Position numbers and translations under genes: made by a program
Source of the DNA: an uncultured Mediterraneibacter sp.
GTDB taxonomy: Bacteria > Bacillota > Clostridia > Lachnospirales > Lachnospiraceae
Reading direction: 5' to 3'
Assembly (NCBI GenBank): GCA_944384505.1
Contig: CALWTQ010000022.1
Coordinates: 1 to 50,011 of the forward strand
DNA: 50,011 bases
Part shown: one piece after another, positions 16,856 to 25,781 of the stretch
Layout: the number at the start of each line of letters is the position of its first letter
How positions within the stretch are numbered: the stretch's first letter is position 1
The notes under the pieces: model-generated
Told to the model about the DNA's origin: nothing
Databases searched by the model: none
The model's input: only the letters and a program-made list of their open reading frames with translations

Positions 16856-19800
16856 TCAATCATTCATCGGCTCAAACAGACTCATCTGATGGAACTCTTC
16901 CTTCCGGGGCTTCGCCTGGTCTGTCCACAGCGCCGTCCCGCTCTTCTGTGCTTTCTCCCCATCCGGCTCCTTGGCGCGCAGTTCTTCCAGGAAACAGGAC
17001 GGCTCCGCTCCGGCAGTAATAATCAGCTCCTCCTTCGCTCTTGTCATCCCCACATAGAAAAGTCTCCTCTCCTCCTCCGGATCTGACGGATGGCGCTCGC
17101 TTTCAAGGGGAATCATCCCCCGGTCAGCCCCGAATATGAATACAGCCGGATATTCCAGGCCTTTTGAGCCATGCATCGTCATTAAGGTCACTGCCTCGGA
17201 AATGTATTTTTTATTTCCGCACCTCTTCAAGTCGCTCTCCACTCCCAGCAGCAGCGCGTTGAGGAACTCATCCATACTCTTGTGAAACACTGCCATCTGC
17301 CGGAATTTCTGCATGGATTCATTTTCCGTCAGATTCATCTCTTCCGCCCAGTCTTTTAAAAACTGTTCAGGCTTCTTTTTTACGAAAGCATCGCGGAACT
17401 TTTCTCCCACACTTTTTATCATCTCCTCTGTCACCGGATTCCATTCCAGATTCCAGAGAAGACACGCGCACGTTTCCAGATCTGTTCTGTCCTGCGGGTC
17501 TTCCAGATATTTAAAAAAGCTGATGCTCCCCTGGATGCAGTCATCCTTCAGAAAGTCCCCACGCCCTGCCGTAACATAGGGAATCCCTTCTTTCCGGAGG
17601 CATTTCTCCAGGATCTCCGCCTGCCGGTTCGTGCGGTACAGCACAGCAATATCCCCAAACCCTCTGACGGTCCGGCCATCCTGCTCCCAGGCGTCTCTGT
17701 GGGCTTCCAGCATGCCGATGCCGCCTGCGATGCGTCCGATCTCCTTCGCGATAAACACCGCCTGTCCCATAGTCCCAGGCGCCTGAACAATCCGCACCGG
17801 TACGCCGGAAAGGCAGTTCGCGTGCAGGCGTCCCTTCCGCTCTTCTGCCGCACCGGATGCGCCTTTGACCGCAGAAGCAGCGCTGGCCGCCGGAATTGTG
17901 CTTTTCGCTGCCGAAAGTACGCTTTCCGCTGCCGAAAGTATCTCCGGGGTGGACCGATAATTCTCTTTCAGGCTGATCTCTTCTATCTCTTCATATTCTT
18001 CTCTTAAACGCTCGAAACAGCCGGCGTCCGCGCCGCGGAACCCATAGATAGACTGATCTGGATCCCCGATTACGAAGAGTTCTCTTCCCGCGTTATGCCA
18101 GAGCCGGATCAGCCTGTGCTGAAGAGGATTTATATCCTGGAACTCATCCACCAGGAGATAGCGGAAGCGCTTCTCCCATCCCGGAACCACATCCCCATTC
18201 TCAATCCGCTCCGCTGTCCGCAGCAGAAGGTCATCAAAATCATACAGGTTCTTCTCCCGCTTCCTCTCCTCGAAGCTCTGAACTGCCTGCTGCCACTCTT
18301 TATCCGTCTCGTTCTCCGCTGTATTTCCGGCTTCTGACTTCATCCTTGATATGCTTTCCAGAAATTCCCCTGCGTTTATCCCAAATCCGGTTTCAGCAAG
18401 AGCCGCCTCTGCGGCCTCTCTCAGCTGTGCTTCATCAGCCAGAATAAAATGCTCACCCTGCTCTTTCAGGAACCCCAGACAGATCGCATGAAAAGTGCCG
18501 ATCTGCATGGACCTCGCGGCCTGCCGCTTCCCCGTCTCCTTTCCGATTCGCTCCCGCATCTCAGCCGCAGCCTGATTCGTAAATGTAACCGCTGTGATCT
18601 CTGACGGGCGTACCCGCCGGTTTTCAAGGAGGTATTTAAGTCTTGACACAAGCGTTTTCGTCTTCCCTGTGCCCGGCCCCGCCTTTACCGCAATCCGCGC
18701 GGCTCCGGAGATAACCGCACGCTCCTGTTCCGCGTTTAAAGCAGGGGCTCTCTTGACATTCTCTGTCTCCGCTTCGCCTTTCCCTTTCAGGTCAATGTCC
18801 GCATATCCGGAATCTGGCTGCGCGCTGTCTGACTCTTCACTGTCTGGCTTTAGACTGCCCGGCGCTGCGCCGTCACCGTGCGCGTCCACGCCGAGCACAT
18901 CAAAGAAGCTGATCTGCCCCTCTGTGTTCTCCAGCTCTTCCGCGCTGAACAGGCGGATGATCCCATACTCTCCGTCAAAGCCGGGAATCCGCTCCACTTC
19001 CCCTTTCCTGATACGGGAGATTCCTTCCGCGGTTCTGTTTCCCGCCACACGCCGGATCTCCTCCAGCGGAAGTTCTCTCAATATCTCAAACTCAGATCCG
19101 AGAGAGGAGATCATATGCATATATTCCTTTGTCACCTTCTTACTCGTGGAGGAGCATCCCATGGAAGCCCCCAGCACTTCCGGCAGAGGAACCAGGCTTT
19201 CAAACGCTTTCGCGCCCGGTTTCTCATATCCATCCGGCCGGTCCGCCAGCTCTTCCACACGGTGCGATACCCCGATTGTGATCTTCCGTCCGCACACCGG
19301 ACAGATCCCGTTGTATTTCAGTGTGTCCGAAGGCGTCAGACAGAGGCTGCATTTCCGATGCCCGTCCATATGGTACTTTCCTTCTTCAGGGAAGAATTCT
19401 ATCGTGCCGTAAAGTCCTTCTCCAGTCTGAACCGCATGGGCCAGTCCCTCATAAGAAAGAGGAATATCGAGAAGGTTCGCTTCCCGCCCAAGCTTTGCCG
19501 GGGAATGTGCATCCGAATTGGAAATGAGCTGATATCCGTCCAGAGCAGATACCCGCCAGTTCATAGGCGGATCTGAAGAAAGACCTGTTTCCACGGCATG
19601 AATATACGGAGTCAGATCCCCAAAACACTCCTCCACAGAGTCAAATCCGGAGAAAGCGCCAAACAAAGAAAAATGAGGTGTCCAGATATGAGCAGGCACA
19701 TAGACTGCCGAGGGACACAGTTCCAGCACAATCTCCAGCAGATCATGACAGTCCAGCCCCAATATCGGTCTTCCGTCCGAGTGGATATTCCCAATCTGCT

Positions 19801-20182
19801 CCAGCTTGTTCGAAATCCTCTCCGCGTCCTCCAGCCCGGGTAGAAGAATCAGACTGTGTACTTTCCGCACACGGCCATTTTTCTTGTAGATGGAACTGAT
19901 CTCTCCCGTAACCGCGAACCGTGGAAGCCCTGTACTACCGGCCTTCGTTTTTGCACCCCAATCGTCTTTGATCCGGTATTCTTCTTTTAAAACATAAAGC
20001 CCCGGCTCTGCGGGCTCGAGCTTTTCCCGCAGCTCTTCCCTCCATGCCGGGTGCGTAAAATCTCCCGTTCCTACAATATGAATCCCCTTTCTTCCCGCCC
20101 ACAGGTCAAGATATTCCGGTGTGCACTCTTTACTCGTTGCACGGGAATACCGGGAGTGAATATGTAAATCCGCGATATACAT
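16856..20182 (-). CDS. EndoQ-like PHP endonuclease fused to UvrD/Rep-type helicase
   Basis: This 1108-residue fusion joins two repair activities. Residues 1-430 match the endonuclease Q family: PHP metal ligands H7 and H9, a DAHS motif (D224, H226), and a four-cysteine zinc finger C278/C281/C294/C297. EndoQ enzymes nick DNA 5' of uracil, hypoxanthine or abasic sites. An acidic linker (about 430-480) leads to a superfamily 1 helicase: Q-motif region LNAEQERAV, Walker A AGPGTGKT (501-508), LLVDEFQD, GDPDQSIYGFRGAD, SLKENYRST, TMHGSKGLEYP and RLFYVGMTRAKEE. The protein ends with QMSLF (1099-1103), a sliding-clamp motif; QISFF (423-427) may be a second. AAGGTG precedes the ATG at 20182. Cotranscription with cvfB and dnaE is plausible. 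Confidence 0.9.
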   Translation of the reverse strand: MYIADLHIHSRYSRATSKECTPEYLDLWAGRKGIHIVGTGDFTHPAWREELREKLEPAEPGLYVLKEEYRIKDDWGAKTKAGSTGLPRFAVTGEISSIYKKNGRVRKVHSLILLPGLEDAERISNKLEQIGNIHSDGRPILGLDCHDLLEIVLELCPSAVYVPAHIWTPHFSLFGAFSGFDSVEECFGDLTPYIHAVETGLSSDPPMNWRVSALDGYQLISNSDAHSPAKLGREANLLDIPLSYEGLAHAVQTGEGLYGTIEFFPEEGKYHMDGHRKCSLCLTPSDTLKYNGICPVCGRKITIGVSHRVEELADRPDGYEKPGAKAFESLVPLPEVLGASMGCSSTSKKVTKEYMHMISSLGSEFEILRELPLEEIRRVAGNRTAEGISRIRKGEVERIPGFDGEYGIIRLFSAEELENTEGQISFFDVLGVDAHGDGAAPGSLKPDSEESDSAQPDSGYADIDLKGKGEAETENVKRAPALNAEQERAVISGAARIAVKAGPGTGKTKTLVSRLKYLLENRRVRPSEITAVTFTNQAAAEMRERIGKETGKRQAARSMQIGTFHAICLGFLKEQGEHFILADEAQLREAAEAALAETGFGINAGEFLESISRMKSEAGNTAENETDKEWQQAVQSFEERKREKNLYDFDDLLLRTAERIENGDVVPGWEKRFRYLLVDEFQDINPLQHRLIRLWHNAGRELFVIGDPDQSIYGFRGADAGCFERLREEYEEIEEISLKENYRSTPEILSAAESVLSAAKSTIPAASAASAVKGASGAAEERKGRLHANCLSGVPVRIVQAPGTMGQAVFIAKEIGRIAGGIGMLEAHRDAWEQDGRTVRGFGDIAVLYRTNRQAEILEKCLRKEGIPYVTAGRGDFLKDDCIQGSISFFKYLEDPQDRTDLETCACLLWNLEWNPVTEEMIKSVGEKFRDAFVKKKPEQFLKDWAEEMNLTENESMQKFRQMAVFHKSMDEFLNALLLGVESDLKRCGNKKYISEAVTLMTMHGSKGLEYPAVFIFGADRGMIPLESERHPSDPEEERRLFYVGMTRAKEELIITAGAEPSCFLEELRAKEPDGEKAQKSGTALWTDQAKPRKEEFHQMSLFEPMND

Positions 20183-20337
20183 GCTGTCACCTTCTTCTGT
20201 AAAATAGCAGGATCCAACGCCTGCAAAAAACTGACGCTGACTGAACTGTCCCTTTTCAGTGTCTCATCCTAATTATTTTATTCTACCATAAAAGCACGCC
20301 TCATGCTACAATGAACGGGAATTCGAAAACACTACAT

Positions 20338-20403
20338 TGTAACAGTTCAGCCACGATAAGTACGAAGTGCGGTTTTACGAATGGCGCTCACTGAACTATT
20401 ACA
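20338..20403. repeat. palindromic repeat, copy 3 (long form)
   Basis: TGTAACAGTTCAG (20338-20350) and CTGAACTATTACA (20391-20403) are inverted with one mismatch around a 40-base interior. Copies 1 and 2 have much shorter interiors. It lies in the gene-free gap between two minus-strand operons. Confidence 0.78.
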
Positions 20404-20411
20404 TTTATAAA

Positions 20412-20451
20412 AGAAAAAGCGGACGTATTGTACCCGCACAATACGTCCGCT
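20412..20451 (-). terminator. terminator of the kinase operon
   Basis: AGCGGACGTATTGT (20418-20431) and ACAATACGTCCGCT (20438-20451) form a perfect 14-bp stem with a six-base loop. On the minus strand the stem is followed by TTTTTCTTTT. It lies 90 bases after the FGGY kinase stop. Confidence 0.9.
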
Positions 20452-20541
20452 GGACCTGCCGCTTACTCTGCGGCAAATCTGGCCTTGAATTTCAGATTGA
20501 AAAAGTTTGTCTGAGGATGGCAGTTTATTCCCATCGCAATC

Positions 20542-21984
20542 TCATAAAATCCGTGCACATATTTCTTTCCATTTTGAATATTTTTCCTGATACCGTGCGG
20601 ATATTTCCTTGTCAGGTTCAAATATTTCATTCACGGATACCATTTTTTCGAAGGCTTCTTTATAACTGTATATTCCAAGCCCCACTGCACCGGCGGCGGC
20701 TGCGCCCACCGAAGAAACCTCCAGATTGCTGACCGTTTCAACAGGACATCCAAATACGTTTGCTTTTAGCCTTGGCCACTCTCTGGATTTTCCGCTGCCG
20801 CCCCCAATCCGGATCACGTCAAAGCTTCTCGGTAATTTTTTAAACAGTTCAACATAATCCTTTGATAAAAAAGTCATTCCTTCTACCAGTGTCTCGAAGA
20901 TCTGCTGCGGGCCGGAAGTATTTTTAAGATAAAGAAATGATCCGGCGCCCGTATCAAGTCCGGTTGTGTAAAATGACTGATTCGTACCGTCAAAAGCAGC
21001 CTTTGAAAAGTATTCGTTTAAAACTCCCATATTATTTTCTCCGGTCAGTTCATTAACAAACCATAAAAGATCCTTCCCTGCCGGATGTGCCTTAATTGTA
21101 ACGTAACTGTCACTAACTGGACCTGCAACTGTCTGTATCCCCGCCTTAGCAATCGTATCAGCATATCTGTCCGTCAGATATCCATAATGGTCAAAAGTTC
21201 CTCCTACATTTCCCAGGATTCCCTCCGTATGCATATCCATTCCCAGTCCGATAAATCCAACTGCAGAATCATGCCCTCCCGGAAATACGGATACTTCATA
21301 CGGGAGGTCGACGCTGCCATATCTGCGGATTTTCCCTATGCACTCATCTCCAGACACAATAACCGGTCCCATTTCACTGACATTCGTATTAATCAGGCTC
21401 ATCAGTTCTTCCGACCATTTTTTTGTTCTTACATCCAGCATAAGCTTTCTATTTGCCACCGAATAATCACTGACCGGGCCCAGACCGAGTTTCATATTGA
21501 CATACTGCTGAAGAGTCAGATACATTTCAGCATGCTCCATCTGTTCCGGCATATATTTTTTCAGCCAGTGAATCTTTACCCCGGTATTCCGGGGAGTAAG
21601 CGGACATCCGCTTATCTCCTCGAACCGTTTCTCACCAAGCACCTGAGTATACAGCTCCATATCATTTCGTGCTCTGAGGTCAAATGAAGCAAGCATGCTA
21701 TAAACAGGAGTTCCATCCTTGTCTACCGGCACCAGGCTGTCTCCGATATAGGAAAAGATCAGCCCCAGAATTCTACAGTCGTCCGGCAGGTTTTTTATCA
21801 CATATCCCATTGTCTCTACGGACGCCAGCCAGTAATCATCCACATTGATTTCATGGTAATCTTTCTGCGGGCTGAAATAGCTGACCGGTTTGCTTCTGCC
21901 CTGTATAATCTTCCCCGTATCAATATCAACCAGATTTGTCCGCGCATTAGACGTGCCAAAGTCTACAACAAGCATGCATTCCAT
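20542..21984 (-). CDS. FGGY-family carbohydrate kinase
   Basis: This 480-residue kinase has the actin-like FGGY fold: VVDFGTSNART at residues 6-16 is the phosphate 1 motif, and IRIGGGSGKSREW followed by VSSVGAAAAGA near residue 400-440 is the adenosine region and family signature. FGGY kinases phosphorylate sugars or polyols such as xylulose, ribulose, glycerol or rhamnulose; the substrate here cannot be told. It is the last gene of a five-gene operon (rbsD-like, dehydrogenase, aldolase, symporter, kinase), 27 bases after the symporter. Phosphorylation before class II aldol cleavage is the likely role (inference). AAGGAAG precedes the ATG at 21984. Confidence 0.9.
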   Translation of the reverse strand: MECMLVVDFGTSNARTNLVDIDTGKIIQGRSKPVSYFSPQKDYHEINVDDYWLASVETMGYVIKNLPDDCRILGLIFSYIGDSLVPVDKDGTPVYSMLASFDLRARNDMELYTQVLGEKRFEEISGCPLTPRNTGVKIHWLKKYMPEQMEHAEMYLTLQQYVNMKLGLGPVSDYSVANRKLMLDVRTKKWSEELMSLINTNVSEMGPVIVSGDECIGKIRRYGSVDLPYEVSVFPGGHDSAVGFIGLGMDMHTEGILGNVGGTFDHYGYLTDRYADTIAKAGIQTVAGPVSDSYVTIKAHPAGKDLLWFVNELTGENNMGVLNEYFSKAAFDGTNQSFYTTGLDTGAGSFLYLKNTSGPQQIFETLVEGMTFLSKDYVELFKKLPRSFDVIRIGGGSGKSREWPRLKANVFGCPVETVSNLEVSSVGAAAAGAVGLGIYSYKEAFEKMVSVNEIFEPDKEISARYQEKYSKWKEICARIL

Positions 21985-22011
21985 GTATCATCACTTCCTT
22001 TATATTGTCTC

Positions 22012-23385
22012 TCACTCAGCCGCTTTTCTAGCGTCAATTTCCTGCAAAATCTTTTCAAATTTCTCCTGAGTCAGGTTATACGGGATTATCACAACCAGCA
22101 TCAGAATTCCACCGATAATCAGCGGCACTGAATTCAAATAATAGATTCCCGTATTTGTTGCCGCTGACTGCACCTGCAGCTCTGCAGAGTAATTAAACAG
22201 AGCAAGAAGCTGACCGACAGACCAGGTTGCAATCGCAATGGCAATTTTTCTGGCAAACGCACAGGCAGATACAACTGATCCCGGTGCTCTGATTCCCGTC
22301 TTCCACTCTCCATACTCAATAGTATCCGGGATCATTCCCCATACCGCGGAGAAGGATGCATTCAGCGTGATACCAAAAAGAATGAAGCCAAGAGCTACAA
22401 GGTAAAGATTTTTCTGAGCGATGAGGAACACGATTCCGTTAACTATTGTAAGGATCGCTACGAGCACCATTGTATTTTTCTTTCCGAGTTTTTTATAAAG
22501 ACCCGGGAGCGGGATAATGGCCGGAATACCTACTAATGAAACAAGTGTGTTAAATCCTGTCAGAAGCCCTTCATTTCCAAGATAGTACTTGCAGTAATAC
22601 ATTACGACGCCGAAACGGAAATTAAAGGTCCACGCGACAAACATCAGAAGGAAAATCATCAGTACGCAGGGCTTATTTTTAAGAACCATTTTAAAACTGT
22701 CGATAACCCGGATTTTCTCTGTCTTTTCAATTACGATTCTTTCTTTTGTCCCGAAGAAAGCGATCAGGAGCATAACTGCGGAAAGCACTCCCATTACAGC
22801 CGCGGCTCCCTGGTATCCAACCGCTTCATTTCCTTTTCCGATAGCGTTTACAAGCGGAAGCGCCAGCAGTGAAACAACGAGTCCGCCTGCGGCTGACCCT
22901 CCGATTTTGAAAACATTGAGGACGCCTCTTTCATTGACATTGGTAGTCATTGCCGAGCACATTGTGCTGTATGCAGTATTGATAAAAGCGTAACATCCAT
23001 TTACCAGCAGATAAGTCACAAGCGCATAGATAACTAAAGTTCCCTCTCCTGCGGAAATTTTTGTAAAGCAAAGCACAAGCGCGATCATCTGCGGAACTGC
23101 GCCGAACAGGCAGAACGGCCTGTATGTTCCCCATCTTGTCCTTACCTTATCCGCAATAGGACCGGCTGAAATTGCTGTAACCGCATCAACCAGATTCGCA
23201 ATCAGAAAGATATTCGCTGCAATTGCGGCGCTGATTCCCAGGACATCCGTATAAAAATATAAGATAAAAGTTGATAAGAAATTCCCGTATAATGTACCAT
23301 ATACATCGGCACATCCATAGCTGAATCTTTCTCTCCATGACAGTTTTATATTCGCTGCTTCAAGTGATCTTTTTATCTTTTCCAT
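22012..23385 (-). CDS. GPH-family sugar:cation symporter (MFS, MelB-like)
   Basis: This 457-residue membrane protein has about 12 transmembrane helices. It starts with the glycoside-pentoside-hexuronide pattern: LSWRERFSYGCADVYGTLYGNFLSTFILYFYTD is the GPH opening, and ISAGPIADKVRTRWGTYRPFCLFGAVPQ carries the conserved loop after helix 2. Members import sugars, glycosides or uronides with Na+ or H+. The SWR and YGCAD segments argue against other MFS families. It lies between the aldolase (28 bases upstream) and kinase (27 bases downstream) genes. The island also holds an ABC importer, so two uptake routes or two related substrates are implied (inference). Confidence 0.93.
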   Translation of the reverse strand: MEKIKRSLEAANIKLSWRERFSYGCADVYGTLYGNFLSTFILYFYTDVLGISAAIAANIFLIANLVDAVTAISAGPIADKVRTRWGTYRPFCLFGAVPQMIALVLCFTKISAGEGTLVIYALVTYLLVNGCYAFINTAYSTMCSAMTTNVNERGVLNVFKIGGSAAGGLVVSLLALPLVNAIGKGNEAVGYQGAAAVMGVLSAVMLLIAFFGTKERIVIEKTEKIRVIDSFKMVLKNKPCVLMIFLLMFVAWTFNFRFGVVMYYCKYYLGNEGLLTGFNTLVSLVGIPAIIPLPGLYKKLGKKNTMVLVAILTIVNGIVFLIAQKNLYLVALGFILFGITLNASFSAVWGMIPDTIEYGEWKTGIRAPGSVVSACAFARKIAIAIATWSVGQLLALFNYSAELQVQSAATNTGIYYLNSVPLIIGGILMLVVIIPYNLTQEKFEKILQEIDARKAAE

Positions 23386-23413
23386 ATGTACCCCTTTCTC
23401 ATCCGTAGAGCGT

Positions 23414-24274
23414 TTAATTCAAATGCAGCGGCTGTGTGTTAAAGATTCTGAACTGCTCTTTCACAGCGTCAATCCCCGCCTGTTCGGCTGTCGGTGACAC
23501 ATCCGGCCACATAATGTTTCCTTCTTTTTCTTTCATTACGCCGTAAGCTGCTCTTGAAACGGCTGTTGCCAGTTCGGTAAAGAAATTAATTTTGCTGATT
23601 CCCAGTTCAATGCACTTGCGGAAATCTTCCTCCGGAAGTCCTGAGCCCCCATGTAATACAAGCGGGACATCAACCATCTCCCGGATTTTCTTCAGTCTGT
23701 CAAAATCAAGTTTCGGTTCACCTACGAAAGCTCCATGCACTGTTCCGATTGAAACCGCGAGAGCGTCAACACCGGTCTCTTTCACAAACATTACGGCATC
23801 CTCCGGGTCTGTATACATACTCTCATCCGGAGCCCCTGTTGCCGGCTGGTTTTTTGATCCCGGCACATGCCCGATCTCCGCCTCCACGGACACACCGCAC
23901 GCATGCGCAATTTTAACTATCTCTTTCGTTTTTTCCAGATTTTCCTCAATCGGAAGCAGAGAGCCGTCAAACATAACAGAAGAGCATCCATAGTGTATCG
24001 CCTGCATTACTATATCAAAGTCTTTTCCGTGATCAAGATGCATGCAGACCGGGACACTTGCTTTTCTGGCCCTGTCAAGGATGAACTGCATCAGATAAGG
24101 CGTCTGTTTTACTTTAAACGCAGGAGTCGGCACCATCATAATTACCGGTACATTTGCCTCTTCTGCCGCCTTAATTACCGCTTCTCCGAGAAGATAATCC
24201 GTTGCGTTAAATGCTCCGACAGCATATTTTTTTTCTCTGGTTTCCTTTAAAATTTCATTTAATGTTACTAACAT
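23414..24274 (-). CDS. class II fructose/tagatose-bisphosphate-type aldolase
   Basis: This 286-residue zinc-dependent aldolase has MHLDHGKDF with zinc ligand H82 and catalytic D81, EAEIGHVPG in the middle, and LVLHGGSGLPEEDF, which holds another zinc histidine and the phosphate-binding glycines. The late INFFTELATA segment resembles the INxxTxL pattern. The size and loop lengths fit the GatY/KbaY/FbaA group, which splits ketose mono- or bisphosphates into dihydroxyacetone phosphate and an aldehyde. GGAGGAGG precedes the ATG at 24274. With the kinase in the same operon, it probably cleaves the phosphorylated pathway sugar; its exact substrate is open. Confidence 0.92.
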   Translation of the reverse strand: MLVTLNEILKETREKKYAVGAFNATDYLLGEAVIKAAEEANVPVIMMVPTPAFKVKQTPYLMQFILDRARKASVPVCMHLDHGKDFDIVMQAIHYGCSSVMFDGSLLPIEENLEKTKEIVKIAHACGVSVEAEIGHVPGSKNQPATGAPDESMYTDPEDAVMFVKETGVDALAVSIGTVHGAFVGEPKLDFDRLKKIREMVDVPLVLHGGSGLPEEDFRKCIELGISKINFFTELATAVSRAAYGVMKEKEGNIMWPDVSPTAEQAGIDAVKEQFRIFNTQPLHLN

Positions 24275-24288
24275 ATTTCCCCTCCTCC

Positions 24289-25323
24289 TTATGGGTTAAT
24301 AATTACCTTAATTGCTTCACGATCTGTCCGGTTAACCTCCAGAGCTTCAAAATAGTCATCAAGATTAAACTTATGAGTGATGAACTTATCCACTTTGACC
24401 TTTCCGCTTCCCATATATTCCAGCGCGCGGTCAAAACAAAATGTCTGGCATGATACACCGATATACTGCTGTTCATTGTAATGAATATTGTTAAACCATG
24501 ACGGCGGGATCACAAAATCATCATTGGAATGATAGCTTCCGTATTGTATAAAACGGCCTCCCTTTTTCAAAAATTTAAACGCGCTTTGCACAAGCGGCCA
24601 GTAACCTGTCGTATCAATAATTGCATCTACACCATGTGGAAATTCTTTCTTAATCGCTTCTTCATGTACGGAGTAATCGTTTCTGTCCATCTTAATAACA
24701 GGCACTCCGCATTCCTTTAGTATATCCAGCTTGCTGTCAAGTCCGCCTATTGTCACTGCCTTAAGCGCGCTGGAATGATGACAGAGCTGACCAAGAATCA
24801 AACCGTGGGGCCCCACTCCAAGGACCAGTATCTTTTCTCCCGGCTTCGCCGCCAGAACATCCATACAATGTACGGCACACGCAACGGGTTCAGCTACCGT
24901 AGCTTCATCAAAAGAAAGATTCGGAGGGATTTTAAAGACCTTGTCTTTTTTTACTTTTACATATTCCGCAAATCCGCCCTGGATATTATGTCCAATTGAA
25001 GCAAAGTTCTCACAATACAGCGATTGATCATTTCTGCAGTAATAACAGTCTCCACAATTGGTTGCATTATCTGCGGTTACCGCGTCGCCGATTTCAAAGC
25101 CAGTTACATTTTTCCCCTTTTCTTCGATAACACCTGCAAATTCATGCCCGGGTGTACACGGATATTTCGCCAGAGTAGTCCCTGTTGAATTATGGGCCAG
25201 TTCAGACCATTTGCAGATTCCGCAGGCTTTGATTTTAATAATCACATCATCGTCCCCGCAAACAGGCTTTGGTATTTCCATAATTTTCCCTTTTCCAGGC
25301 GCTTCATATACAAGAGCTTTCAT
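24289..25323 (-). CDS. zinc-dependent medium-chain alcohol/polyol dehydrogenase (copy 1)
   Basis: This 344-residue medium-chain dehydrogenase has the catalytic-zinc ligands in CGICKWSE and GHEFAG and a structural-zinc cluster CGDCYYCRNDQSLYC. The nucleotide-binding loop is VLGVGPHGL. It resembles the sorbitol/threonine dehydrogenase branch and should oxidise a sugar or polyol with NAD(P)+. It is similar along its length to the dehydrogenase at 33671-34714. AAAGGAGGAG precedes the ATG at 25323. It sits second in its operon, 12 bases after the RbsD-like gene and 14 before the aldolase. Confidence 0.94.
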   Translation of the reverse strand: MKALVYEAPGKGKIMEIPKPVCGDDDVIIKIKACGICKWSELAHNSTGTTLAKYPCTPGHEFAGVIEEKGKNVTGFEIGDAVTADNATNCGDCYYCRNDQSLYCENFASIGHNIQGGFAEYVKVKKDKVFKIPPNLSFDEATVAEPVACAVHCMDVLAAKPGEKILVLGVGPHGLILGQLCHHSSALKAVTIGGLDSKLDILKECGVPVIKMDRNDYSVHEEAIKKEFPHGVDAIIDTTGYWPLVQSAFKFLKKGGRFIQYGSYHSNDDFVIPPSWFNNIHYNEQQYIGVSCQTFCFDRALEYMGSGKVKVDKFITHKFNLDDYFEALEVNRTDREAIKVIINP

Positions 25324-25335
25324 GCTTCTCCTCCT

Positions 25336-25770
25336 TTACATTCCCACATCAATATTGTACTTCTCAACCCGTTCTTTTACTCCTGACGCCGATACCAGAT
25401 AAATATTGGAGCAGGGCGCGTCTTCACCGGTTCTGACAAAAAACTTCGCATCGTCTGCCATTTTCCGGAATTCCGTGAGATTCACATATCTCATTTCCTG
25501 ATTATGCACCAGCTCCGTCACCTCTTTATAGAGCTCTTCGTTCGCCGTTTCAACGCCGTCCAGCATAACCATTTCCTGAACAACCACTTCCCCAAGGCAG
25601 GCTTTCAAAACCGGTATAAGTTTTGGATACCCAGGCAGAAGCGACAGGTCAATCCGCTGTGCATGTTTTGGTATCGGGAATCCCATATCACATATCACGA
25701 AACTGTCAAAATGTCCTAATTCCGTAAGACTTTTTATCAGTTCCGGATTAATGATACCTGATTTTTTCAT
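25336..25770 (-). CDS. RbsD/FucU-family sugar mutarotase
   Basis: This 144-residue protein has the RbsD/FucU pattern: MKKSGIINPELIKSLTELGH with H20 and D28 at the same positions as in E. coli RbsD, then DMGFPIP, and the C-terminal NIYLVSASGV. The family interconverts pyranose and furanose forms or alpha and beta anomers so that kinases or isomerases get the right form. It is the first gene of the five-gene operon, directly behind the promoter at 25806-25834, with AAGGAGG six bases before the ATG. The substrate could be ribose-like, fucose-like or unusual; the operon lacks rbsK or fucI, so neither standard pathway is supported. Confidence 0.93.
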   Translation of the reverse strand: MKKSGIINPELIKSLTELGHFDSFVICDMGFPIPKHAQRIDLSLLPGYPKLIPVLKACLGEVVVQEMVMLDGVETANEELYKEVTELVHNQEMRYVNLTEFRKMADDAKFFVRTGEDAPCSNIYLVSASGVKERVEKYNIDVGM

Positions 25771-25781
25771 TTTGTTCCTCC

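Larger units (their letters stand above)
20183..20541. other. 359-bp gene-free gap with repeat and terminator
   Basis: No coding region is visible here. From left to right it holds the upstream region of the EndoQ-UvrD gene, an extended -10-like TGC plus TACAAT at 20304-20312 on the plus strand, the third copy of the palindromic repeat (20338-20403), the strong hairpin that ends the kinase operon (20412-20451), and a small TGCCGC/GCGGCA hairpin at 20457-20475. A short untranslated transcript from the plus strand is possible but unproven. Confidence 0.6.

Noticed and set aside
18594-19576. Long plus-strand frames opposite the EndoQ-UvrD fusion
   Set aside because: Cysteine/serine/proline-rich antisense translations without start signals; the sense frame is continuous with known motifs.
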